Shown here in pieces: positions 40,894 to 49,985 of a stretch of DNA of 64,000 nt (its first letter is position 1; the number at the start of each line of letters is the position of its first letter). The stretch comes from Leishmania martiniquensis (Eukaryota > Euglenozoa > Kinetoplastea > Trypanosomatida > Trypanosomatidae). Under the pieces are notes generated by a model. The model did no database searches. It was not told the origin of the DNA and worked only from the letters and a program-made list of their open reading frames with translations. The DNA is taken from positions 409,501 through 473,500 of the forward strand of contig NC_090155.1 in assembly GCF_017916325.1 (NCBI RefSeq), in the 5' to 3' direction. The translations under genes and the position numbers were made by a program.

Positions 40894-43800
40894 ATGCAGC
40901 CGCGTGCACCCACAGGAGGCGCAGCCGCGGGCCACGCGACGTTGTCAGAAGCCGGTAAAGACGGCAACTCTTTCGCGGGCTCCTTGCACCCGATGCAGCC
41001 ATCATTTACGCAAGCGCGGTGTCGCCAAAGCGACACGGTGGCGGCCTCGAGCTCTTCTGCCCCACTCCCCTCCGGCAGCTATGATGAGGGCATAGGCAGC
41101 GCCCCTCCATCGGTTGCCGCGGCCAAGGGTCCCGGCTACGCTCCCTTCCGCCCGCCCGCCACAACCCAGGCGACAGTGGCCTCTCGGTTCGCCGGAACGG
41201 CCCGAGGTGGCGGGCCGGGCGGTAGCGGCTCTGGCACGTTGGACAGCACCGTAGCACCATCAACGGGAAGTGGATTTTGTAAGACAAGCACGGCCACGGG
41301 TGTCCGTAGCCCGAACGCACGCCTGCGCCAGCCCTTTGGAGGCGGAGTAGCCACCCAAAGCCCCTCCCCCTCACTTCAGCAGCAGCACGGGACCAGCGGC
41401 ACCTCGCCGCGACTGCATGGGAGCAGCCTCGATGGAGCCATCTCGTGCCCCACCCTCACCCCAGCTGCCGCTGTGGGAGGAGGTACAGGAGGCGGCGGTG
41501 CAGCTTCATCCAGCGGGCCCCTTAGTACGCTGGCAAGCGCCATGCCTCTCTCCGGCCTCTCGAATCACCTGCGGCTTAGCGAGGGTCTGAACTGTCTTGA
41601 CTACCACAGGAGCTTCCGGGCGCTGGCAATCGGCAGTACTCGCCAGATTCACGTGGTGGAGGTGATCCCGATAGTGGGCCACGACGTGGGGGCCGCGGTG
41701 CGGCTGCACCGACAACAGCAGCAACAACAGGCACAGGCAAGCACGAGTGCAGCCACGCCGTCTCACAGTAAGTGCCCTCCCGCCTCGCCGCCGCCGCCGC
41801 GAGGGTCTGCGCCCTTCGTGATGCGCAGCACCGGCGTTTTTGGCGGTCTCAACAAGGTGGAGAGCGTTGCGTGGTACCCAAGCAATGACGAAGCTTCACT
41901 GGCCTTCATTCAGCCAGCACGAACAGTGACCATCTTCCTCGACGCCATCCAGTTCAAGGCAGACGGTACGTACCTCCCGCAGCAGTGGACGCGCTCGCAG
42001 TACAAAGGCAAGACTCTCACCTCCGCCATGGCTGCTGGCGGTGGCTCGACGGCGATGGCAGTCGTGGCGAACCTCGACTGCATCTCAGGCGGCGCCACCC
42101 CAGCAGCCTCGACGGCCAGCCTGGGTGGTGTCTCCGGGCTCTACACGCCTGCCTCCGCGTCACTCGTTAGCGGCCATTCCTTTGGGGGCGCCTCCGCCTC
42201 CCACGGTAGCACGCCGCACGAGACGCACCTTTCCACGCCAACCAGTACCGGCTACTCCACGGCGGGGTCTGCAGCGAGAAGTCTGCCGCACGTTGTGCGC
42301 AACCCAAAGGGTCCACTCGCGAAGGAGCTGATCGAGCTGAACATCGACATCACTTACATGCGAGTGGAGAAGATCGTCTGGGATCCTCACCATCCCTACA
42401 CTCTTGCTCTCAGCTCGCCAGCGACACACTTCGAGGTGTGGCAGGTGCCAACAGATGGCTGGCGCGTCTACGCACCCCAGCTGGTGCTGCGACCACCAGC
42501 GCACAACACGCGCAGCGTCGTTCGCGACCTCGCCTTCTCACCGTCCGATCCCGACCTTATCGTTGTCGTCACGGATTGCGGTAACACCGGCCAGGTACTT
42601 CTCTACGATCGTCGCCAAGTGGAGGCGAAGCGGTGCTTTCACATAAGCGGTCCCGGCCTGTTGGCCGCCTTTCACCCGCTCTTCTCTGACCTCCTCGCTG
42701 TCGGCTATCGCCGCGAGAAGGCCAAACCCGACACACGCATCTCTTTTCTGCAGGTGATTTCCAGCCGCGGGGCCGCCGCACCGACCACCGCCGGCAGCGC
42801 AGCGGCGGCCCCTGAATGGCTGTCGGCGGTGGTCGGGGCAGCCACAGCAGCAGCAGCCGCATCAGGGCCAGAAGAAGGTCGGCTTGCGGCCCTTTCGGTA
42901 GCGCCATGTGCTGTCACCGCCACTGAAGGTGTGGACAATAGCTTCGAAGCCGCCGCAGCTCCCGCAAGCACGTCGTCGTATCTCGCTGAGCAGCCTTACT
43001 TGCCCCACATCGACAACTACGCGTGTATCAGCCGCATGCGATGGCGCCCCTCATCCATGGGAAGGCTGACGGAACCGAAGCGGCACCATTACCTTTCCTT
43101 CAAGCCATCCGCCCAGGCGCTCTTTGCGGCGCGCAACTCGCCCACTCCAACGGTCCCGTCCGCCTCTGGCGCCATCACATGGGTCGATCTGCTGCACTCG
43201 CAGCTGTGGTTCGCCTCGGCGGCGATGACAACCGACACGGACCTTTCCATCTGGGACGCCGCTAACGGCTTCTTTCCAGTGTGCGCCGTCAAGCACCTCG
43301 CGCCACGTGGCGACACAACAGTCAACGAGTCAAACGACTTTGTGTGGCTCAACGAGCTGACGCTGGTGGCAGTCTTCAAGAGCGGTGACGTGGTATGCAC
43401 TAGCTTTGTGAACAGCCTTCTGGAGGACTCAGTCATGACCAGCACCGAGTGGGCGCAGCTGAGGGAAGCGACGCCGCAGCAACAGCAGCAGCTTCTTTGG
43501 GAGCGCCAGCAGCTTGACCCCAACGCGAGGGATGAGCACGGCGAGCTGTACAGCAGGCGAATCGCAGAGGAAGAGCTGTGCCTAGCCATGCTGCCGGCCT
43601 ATGGGCGAGACCCGTACGCCGACCTGTTCACCACGCTCACCGTACTGCCGACCGCCTCCATCGTATCTGACCTCTTTGGGCACTCCTACGCGATTCGCAA
43701 CACCAGCACAGACCTGCGCCAATACTACCATGACATGATCCGACGCGAGTGCGGACAACTTGTTCGCCGTCTTGCGATCCAGATGTCGAAGGAAGCGGTG

Positions 43801-46800
43801 TTGCGCCAGCAGTGGACAAGCATGCGGCACCAGTTCCCCGGCACCGGTCCCTCCAGTGGATCTGGCATGGCAAGCGGCCCCACGGCTCTGCAGGAGCAGC
43901 GGTCGCGCCGCCCACGCTCACCCTTCATGCAGACTGGCGGGCTCCGCGGTCGGGCAGAACCGTCGCAGGGCTCCTACTCGACACCGCCCAGCCCGCAGTT
44001 CAGAATGCTGACGAGGCGATACTCGGCTGCCTCCTCCTCGCTGTCGATGGTCATGCGGCACATGCCCGTGATGACGATGGCTGGAGGGGGCACGAGCGGC
44101 GGGCCTGCTAGCCCTCGCGGAGCCGGTGGCGGCGGCCCTGTGGCCGATGCTCCCGGACTCCCCCAGCGCCCACCCTGGAGCCTGGAGGACGTTACCGAGG
44201 CGGAAACGGCACCTTCACGGCTCGCCCGAGAGCCTAGGCGTCATGGCATCAGCTCAAGCGCCAGCGAGAGTGTCAGCGGGGCCTTGCACCACCAGTGCCT
44301 CGGCGTCCATCACGATGAAGGAATAGGGAATCCGCTGACAGAAGATGCGGAGACGGGCGGCCACGTCTCTTCGCCGCACCCCGAGGTGGCAAATACGGCA
44401 GGGGAAGAGGCGGCGGGCGTCGATGACGGCGGTGGTCGTGGCCCCTCTCGCGCCTCTTCCGCAGTCTCGTGGATCGGGCGGCTGCTGGGCCTTTCTTGGC
44501 GAAAGCGGCTGAGCCGCCACCGTCCCAACGAATCCCGTGAGCACTTCATCCTCCGCTCCCAAGGCCTTTTGCGGGCGGACGATCTCGCGGTAGTCTCCCC
44601 CTCTGGCTACGACGGTCCTAGGGTTTTGGCGGACGTTCTTGACATGGCCGCGGGCCTACATGCTGCCCGATCTCCGAACGATGTCATTGCTGTCGCCTCG
44701 CCCTTGCCGTGTCTGCGCCAGGCACCCCCTTCTGAGGCCGGGTGTGGCGGTGCGACCAAGTCTTTGCCGGGGATCGGTGTGGCTCGCTCCACCGCTACAT
44801 CGCCAATCAGCGTTATGCATATCGAGAACAGCGATAGCAGCCGCGGAAGTCCACACCAGCTTGCCCCAGCAGTGTCGGCCGCCCATCTACGCGCGGCAGC
44901 GATGCACAGCTTTCCTGAGTTCCCCGGTACACCGCCTAGCTCTAGCGCAGCCGTGGGCACCGCCTTTTCCACACAGCAGCAAGGCACTGGCTGCGGCCGT
45001 GGTGCACTGAGCCCATCCTCACCTATACAGACGAACTCCTCTGTCGGTCCTCTTTCCTCGGCACCCGGCGACTTGGATATCGTCGGAGGTGGCGGCGGTG
45101 ACGGCAGCAGCAGCGCCGCCGTGACGGCGAGTGGAGTCAGTGGCGGTGGTGGCATGCCGTCATATTGTCACACCCGCAACGGCGTTGTCTTCGCGCAGCT
45201 CTTTCCCCTGATGACCGAGTGCGTGCGCGTTCGCAGCAGCAACGGCGAGGGCAGCTGCAAGGTTCGCAGGCCGTGCGGTGGCAGTGAGGGCCGAGAGGTG
45301 CCTGGCCTGCGTACCCGTAACCCGAAGGTGCCAGTGTCTGCCAGCCTTCGCGGCTCACCCACGTCGCCGTTGGTCGCTGGCGTCCGCCACCAGGGTCCCA
45401 TAGTTCTCTCCTGCCCCGCCTTTCCCTCAGACAACGCGGGGGTCGGACCTGAAATGGCCATCACGTCGTCACTGCCGTTGCCGCTTTGGATGCTGGACCC
45501 GGCTTCGAGTGGCGCGTCTGGCGGCGCTGCTGTGGCTACGCCCTCGTCAAATACGGCCTCGCAGCTCATTCGAGCGCACGCCTGTCTGGACTCGCAGAGA
45601 GACGTGACCGCAGCCGTGGAAAGCTTTGTACTGAGCGATGCGGCGTGCGGCTGGTCTTATACGGAGAAGCAGGTCGAGCAGGCGGCCTTCGTGCGATTTG
45701 CGCTGGAGTGGGACATGGGCTACGAGCTGGCGTTGGCTATCAAAGCTTTGCGGCATAAGCGAACGGACACCGAAGCGGCGGCGGAGGCGCCACTGGAGGC
45801 AGATGCGGCGACTCCGTATACAGCAGGCCCGACACCTACACCGCAGCCTCGCGGTGGTGCCCACTCGCAGTCTGCCTCGCGCGGAGTCCCAGCACACGAT
45901 GCCGACGTCTCGAGTGCCCTGCAGCGTTCGTGGTGGCGTAACAGCAGCGGCAGAGGCGGTCGACGAGATTTGGAGTGGAGCGCGCAGCAGCAGACGAGGA
46001 TAGATTCCCACCGAGCACGGCCTAGCGGCACCTGCGGATCCCCTCATGTGCGCTTGGGTGTGCCGAGCACCGGTGCGCCTCGCATGGTCGACTGGGGAAG
46101 CGGGGTACCGATTCCACGGCACGAGGATGTCGATGACAAGGTCGCGGCCATGATGGAGGAGAACGCACGCATCTGTGAGCGAGTGTTGCTCCAGCGCCAG
46201 GAAGCCGGTGGTACCGGCTCTGCGGGCTTCTGTGCCGAAGCGAATCGGTGCCGGCCGCAAGGTGGAGGCAGCTGTGTGACGGAGAGGGGCGGGAGTACCG
46301 AGCGGTCCGCTGAGAAGACCGCCACCGCATCAGAAGACGCAGCAAGCGGTGAGCTGGGCCGCTCGGCCTCCACGATTGCCGCGGAGCTGACGAGTGCAGC
46401 CGCTGGTGATCCTCGCGCGCAGTGGTGGCGTGCAGCAGCGCATGCCTGGCGCTCGCATCACGTGTCATTTATCATATCCATCACCGCACAGCAGTTGGAG
46501 TATGCGGCGCTCATGGGAGACGTGCAGTACAGCCTCGTGTTGTACATCCTATTTTGTCTCTGGTGGCGCCTACATAGCGAGGTCGCGGAGGCCACGTACG
46601 CGATGGCTCTGGAAGCACGCGCCTGTCGAGAGCACGCCGGCAGTGGAGCCAGCGTTGAGGGTGGTCCTGATCAGGGAGACAGACGCCGTGCCGTGGCACG
46701 GCAGGAGCTCGCCTCCCACAGCGATGCCAGACATAATCAGCGGGTGCGCTCTGCCGAGGTCCCTCCAGGGATAGCATCGGAAGACGAGAAAGATGACGGC

Positions 46801-48933
46801 AGAAGCGGCCTGGGCATTTCAGGGGCTGCGGCCGACGCCTTCCTCGGCACCACGGCGCCGCGGGCCCGAAATGTCTCGGCAGACGCTGCGGACTGTGACA
46901 ATGGCGCGAGAGGAGTTCGGATCGGCCTCCGATGGGGCAGTAACGTGAAAGGCAGCGCCGACAACGAAGACACGGCAGAACAAACGGCCCTGTCACCGGA
47001 GAAGGTGGAGGCTCTCCGTCAGCTGTGCGTCTTCTTTCTGCGATGCCCGCTGATGCCGCTCCCTCCTGACTCGGCCTCGCTGCAGCTCCGTCAGCAGCGT
47101 CATTTGCATCTGCGCCCATCCACCAGCACAGGTGCTCTTTCCTCTGTAACCGGCAGCGGCACGGAGGCTGGAGACCACGCAGGCAATGCTAGCTCACTTC
47201 TGACTGGGTCATCCTCGCCGGTGATGCCGGTAAGCGGAGTTGGTGGGCCACGGCTGGTGGGCGGGTCGTGTGTAGCTGGCAGCCTTGGCAGTGGCGGATT
47301 CGTGCGAGCCTCAGCCTCAACCCAAAGTCTTCCTTCGCGCAGCCGCAACAACAGCTCGCGGCGCCTCAACGACACGCCGCCGCCACCTGGCATGATCGAC
47401 AGCGTCGGCGACAGCCGTTTTGGCGGCAGCTATCGAGCAAGCACAGGTCACCTTTCCAGCCTCGGTGGCGGGGGTGCTGCGGCCTTTGGCTACCGAGAGC
47501 ATCCCACGTCTCCGACACCGCGGGCGGTGCAGCGGCGTGACAGCAGCGCAAACGCCAGCCGCGTGTGCCTCAGTCGCAGGGTAGCCGGAGATGGCGCAGC
47601 GCTGGAGGCTCGCAATCGGTATGTGGACTTGGAGGGACTTCGCGGTGTTCGGCTTTACGCTCGCAGTGCAGAGGATCTGTGCGACATGCCGGACTACTGT
47701 GCGCCAGAGGAGTGGAAGATACGCGCGCTGCAGTGGCTGGAGACCTACACTGCAGACCTGTACGCACGCCAGCTATACGTGCCGCTCAACGAGCTCCTCC
47801 TTGTCATGCCGGAAATATTTCGCGAGCCGACGAACCCCGTACTGCCTCGCGCTGCCGACATCGCATACGAGAAGCAGATGACGTACGTGTACTGCGGCAC
47901 CTGCTCCAAGGCGGAGCTGTGGAACCGAACCCAGCAGGACACCGTCCCTGCCGCGGTGCGGTTGTACGAGCTGGTCGTGCGCCGTGGTCGCCACAGCAGC
48001 CGCAGTGAAGAGGAAAGTGACAGCGACAACGGCGCCACGGGGGCGACGGGTGTCGAGGCACGGCGGTCGCACCGCAGGGGGCGCGGCGAGTACCACCAGG
48101 CTACATCCGCGATTCGATGTGGACCAGCAGAGTGCTACCGCGGAGACGGCGGGGGCTTGTCCTCTTCCCCGACAACACCGTCAGTGGAGTCACCGACGTC
48201 CTCGAGCCTATCGGGTAGTGTGGACGAGGATGGCTCCGGGGCAAAGCTCGCCAAAAGGACGTCGACAGCGCACGCCGGCCTCGACGTCAGCTCGTCCTCC
48301 GACTACAGCGCCAATCCGCTCGATGAAGGGGCCCCTCTGGAGAAGCCAATCGCCGGTCGAGAGCCGAGACCGAACGATAGCCGCAGCAGTACCAGTGCAA
48401 CTGTAGGCTCGCATCTGGGCACAAGCGTCACCGCCGGACATGATGTCCTGCGCCCGCCGGAGGCATTTTCGTCTCAGCGCCGGCAGTCTGCCTCAGCCTC
48501 CCACACGCCGCGGCGTGGTCAGCCTAGCCGACGCGTCAGGTGTCTCCGCTCCGGTCACAATCTTCGCAGCCTCAACGACACTGTCGACGGTGTCCTCGGC
48601 GTCGAGGGAGACGGGGACAACGCCGACGACGGGGACGGGTCGCACCTCGCGGGCGCCGCCGTCGACGCGGCCCACCGCCCCGAACGGCGCACCGCCGTTG
48701 GCTGCGGTGAGTGTGGCAGGTACGCTACACCGAACAACGCCGCGTGCCGGCGCTGCCACAACCGTAATGCCATGGCGTGCGTGATCTGCGAAGAAGTTGT
48801 GGAAGGCATTTTTTTTTGGCTTCGATCCTGCGGGCATGGCGGTCACGTGCACCACATCGAAGAGTGGCTGCGTTACTCACAGGAGTGCCCGAAGTGCGGC
48901 ATTTCCATCACACAGACGTGGAAAGGGAACTGA
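40894..48933 (+). CDS. Giant WD40 plus C-terminal zinc-domain protein, WDR24/Sea2-like (GATOR2/SEACAT subunit)
   Basis: Likely a WDR24-type subunit of the SEA/GATOR2 complex, which in yeast and animals controls TORC1 in response to amino acids at the vacuole or lysosome. The frame opens at 40744, but the first ATG is 40894, giving 2679 aa. WD40-like blades are seen near residues 223-256, 316-349, 480-519, 543-576, 760-796 and 815-839. Solenoid-like helices follow near 1599-1620 and at 1875, which starts with GDVQYSLVLYIL, matching the GDVQ motif of WDR24. The helix near 2280-2303 and a Cys pair near 2334 precede the C-terminal domain at about 2604-2669. There the pattern is CxxC, CxxCH, CxxC, then a CGHGGHVHHIEEWL motif and CPKC, as in WDR24, WDR59 and Mios. 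Human WDR24 is about 790 aa; the excess here is Ser/Gly/Ala-rich insertions. WDR59 or Mios are less likely alternatives. Confidence 0.7.
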   Translation: MQPRAPTGGAAAGHATLSEAGKDGNSFAGSLHPMQPSFTQARCRQSDTVAASSSSAPLPSGSYDEGIGSAPPSVAAAKGPGYAPFRPPATTQATVASRFAGTARGGGPGGSGSGTLDSTVAPSTGSGFCKTSTATGVRSPNARLRQPFGGGVATQSPSPSLQQQHGTSGTSPRLHGSSLDGAISCPTLTPAAAVGGGTGGGGAASSSGPLSTLASAMPLSGLSNHLRLSEGLNCLDYHRSFRALAIGSTRQIHVVEVIPIVGHDVGAAVRLHRQQQQQQAQASTSAATPSHSKCPPASPPPPRGSAPFVMRSTGVFGGLNKVESVAWYPSNDEASLAFIQPARTVTIFLDAIQFKADGTYLPQQWTRSQYKGKTLTSAMAAGGGSTAMAVVANLDCISGGATPAASTASLGGVSGLYTPASASLVSGHSFGGASASHGSTPHETHLSTPTSTGYSTAGSAARSLPHVVRNPKGPLAKELIELNIDITYMRVEKIVWDPHHPYTLALSSPATHFEVWQVPTDGWRVYAPQLVLRPPAHNTRSVVRDLAFSPSDPDLIVVVTDCGNTGQVLLYDRRQVEAKRCFHISGPGLLAAFHPLFSDLLAVGYRREKAKPDTRISFLQVISSRGAAAPTTAGSAAAAPEWLSAVVGAATAAAAASGPEEGRLAALSVAPCAVTATEGVDNSFEAAAAPASTSSYLAEQPYLPHIDNYACISRMRWRPSSMGRLTEPKRHHYLSFKPSAQALFAARNSPTPTVPSASGAITWVDLLHSQLWFASAAMTTDTDLSIWDAANGFFPVCAVKHLAPRGDTTVNESNDFVWLNELTLVAVFKSGDVVCTSFVNSLLEDSVMTSTEWAQLREATPQQQQQLLWERQQLDPNARDEHGELYSRRIAEEELCLAMLPAYGRDPYADLFTTLTVLPTASIVSDLFGHSYAIRNTSTDLRQYYHDMIRRECGQLVRRLAIQMSKEAVLRQQWTSMRHQFPGTGPSSGSGMASGPTALQEQRSRRPRSPFMQTGGLRGRAEPSQGSYSTPPSPQFRMLTRRYSAASSSLSMVMRHMPVMTMAGGGTSGGPASPRGAGGGGPVADAPGLPQRPPWSLEDVTEAETAPSRLAREPRRHGISSSASESVSGALHHQCLGVHHDEGIGNPLTEDAETGGHVSSPHPEVANTAGEEAAGVDDGGGRGPSRASSAVSWIGRLLGLSWRKRLSRHRPNESREHFILRSQGLLRADDLAVVSPSGYDGPRVLADVLDMAAGLHAARSPNDVIAVASPLPCLRQAPPSEAGCGGATKSLPGIGVARSTATSPISVMHIENSDSSRGSPHQLAPAVSAAHLRAAAMHSFPEFPGTPPSSSAAVGTAFSTQQQGTGCGRGALSPSSPIQTNSSVGPLSSAPGDLDIVGGGGGDGSSSAAVTASGVSGGGGMPSYCHTRNGVVFAQLFPLMTECVRVRSSNGEGSCKVRRPCGGSEGREVPGLRTRNPKVPVSASLRGSPTSPLVAGVRHQGPIVLSCPAFPSDNAGVGPEMAITSSLPLPLWMLDPASSGASGGAAVATPSSNTASQLIRAHACLDSQRDVTAAVESFVLSDAACGWSYTEKQVEQAAFVRFALEWDMGYELALAIKALRHKRTDTEAAAEAPLEADAATPYTAGPTPTPQPRGGAHSQSASRGVPAHDADVSSALQRSWWRNSSGRGGRRDLEWSAQQQTRIDSHRARPSGTCGSPHVRLGVPSTGAPRMVDWGSGVPIPRHEDVDDKVAAMMEENARICERVLLQRQEAGGTGSAGFCAEANRCRPQGGGSCVTERGGSTERSAEKTATASEDAASGELGRSASTIAAELTSAAAGDPRAQWWRAAAHAWRSHHVSFIISITAQQLEYAALMGDVQYSLVLYILFCLWWRLHSEVAEATYAMALEARACREHAGSGASVEGGPDQGDRRRAVARQELASHSDARHNQRVRSAEVPPGIASEDEKDDGRSGLGISGAAADAFLGTTAPRARNVSADAADCDNGARGVRIGLRWGSNVKGSADNEDTAEQTALSPEKVEALRQLCVFFLRCPLMPLPPDSASLQLRQQRHLHLRPSTSTGALSSVTGSGTEAGDHAGNASSLLTGSSSPVMPVSGVGGPRLVGGSCVAGSLGSGGFVRASASTQSLPSRSRNNSSRRLNDTPPPPGMIDSVGDSRFGGSYRASTGHLSSLGGGGAAAFGYREHPTSPTPRAVQRRDSSANASRVCLSRRVAGDGAALEARNRYVDLEGLRGVRLYARSAEDLCDMPDYCAPEEWKIRALQWLETYTADLYARQLYVPLNELLLVMPEIFREPTNPVLPRAADIAYEKQMTYVYCGTCSKAELWNRTQQDTVPAAVRLYELVVRRGRHSSRSEEESDSDNGATGATGVEARRSHRRGRGEYHQATSAIRCGPAECYRGDGGGLSSSPTTPSVESPTSSSLSGSVDEDGSGAKLAKRTSTAHAGLDVSSSSDYSANPLDEGAPLEKPIAGREPRPNDSRSSTSATVGSHLGTSVTAGHDVLRPPEAFSSQRRQSASASHTPRRGQPSRRVRCLRSGHNLRSLNDTVDGVLGVEGDGDNADDGDGSHLAGAAVDAAHRPERRTAVGCGECGRYATPNNAACRRCHNRNAMACVICEEVVEGIFFWLRSCGHGGHVHHIEEWLRYSQECPKCGISITQTWKGN

Positions 48934-49985
48934 GCGCACGCCCGCTGCGCACCTTACAGGCGTGCGCGGCGTAGAGGGGAGGAGGAGGAGGAGGCAGAGG
49001 AGAGGTCGCCTCCTCGCGCTTGCTCGAGGAGGGGGGTGCTTGCTAGGGGTGCCTATTTCTATCGATAAGAAGCGTTCAACCAAACGGCAGTGTCGTGGAA
49101 CGCCGCATCTGTGTCAGAATGTGCGACTTCGGCTCGGTGTCTTGTTGCTCAGGCAGCAGCTCTGTCCCCCACCCCCACCAACACACGCATGCAGACGTTT
49201 CTCCCTAACAGGATGTCGCCGGACCCCCATTTTGATGGCCCTCTATTTCTTACCAGAGCCGCTCTTCACTTTTCCCCGGGGGACGAATCGCAGAGGCTGT
49301 GCTCGAGGTGCCCAGTCGCGCAGAGGCGGCGATGACAGTACGAGCGCCAGGTCGACTCCCGGCTCGGCCTCATAAATGTCTGCACATTGCTGGCTCAGTC
49401 GTTCATCCTTCATCTCCCTCCCTCCCTCCCTCTCTCTCCTCTCCGCCGCCTCCCGCGCGTTGACTGGGCTGCCGCTCGTGCGTGCGCCTCTTCGCATCTG
49501 TCCACCGCGTGTTTTTTTGTGAATGTGCGGCGCACCCCTGCACGCGAAACGGAAGCGGAGCAGAATCTGCTGTGGTCACCAACAGAGAGCTCATACATCT
49601 GTCCGTACAGCGCCCCGCGTGCTCGCAGGCGTCGGTGAATTGTTTCGTGTTGGTGTGCTTTGTGTGCCGTGCAGCAACTCGTGGCGCCCCTGCCACTTGT
49701 GTCCCCCTGTGGCGGCGTTGGCGAAGGCAATCCCGCCTGTCACCCCTCACCCTCTCACTGCTTGCCGCTCCCCCTCCTCGCCCTCTTTTTTTTCGCCCGC
49801 ATCGTGCTCTTACGTCCCTTTTCCGCCGCCAGACGCGGTGGCACTTTCTGTGCTCGTCACAACGCACAAACGCGCAGAGAGGCCTGTATGCATGCTCAGC
49901 TGGCGCACACATCGCAGTCGGATAGCCACACTCCCTCCCCTCATCGCTCACCGGGTGGCCAAAGGTGGTCATCCCGCCCTCATCG
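48934..49985. other. Intergenic region upstream of the ATAD5-like gene
   Basis: About 1.05 kb. It contains GA-rich sequence just after the stop, CCCT repeats near 49412-49440 and a pyrimidine-rich acceptor region at 49740-49832. No gene is supported. Confidence 0.7.
49740..49832 (+). promoter_or_regulatory. Candidate trans-splice acceptor for the ATAD5-like gene
   Basis: A long C/T-rich tract ends at AG 49831-49832. Upstream ATGs at 49888 and 49892 lie between this AG and the proposed start at 49986. An AG at 49963-49964, after a weaker tract, would avoid them. Confidence 0.4.
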
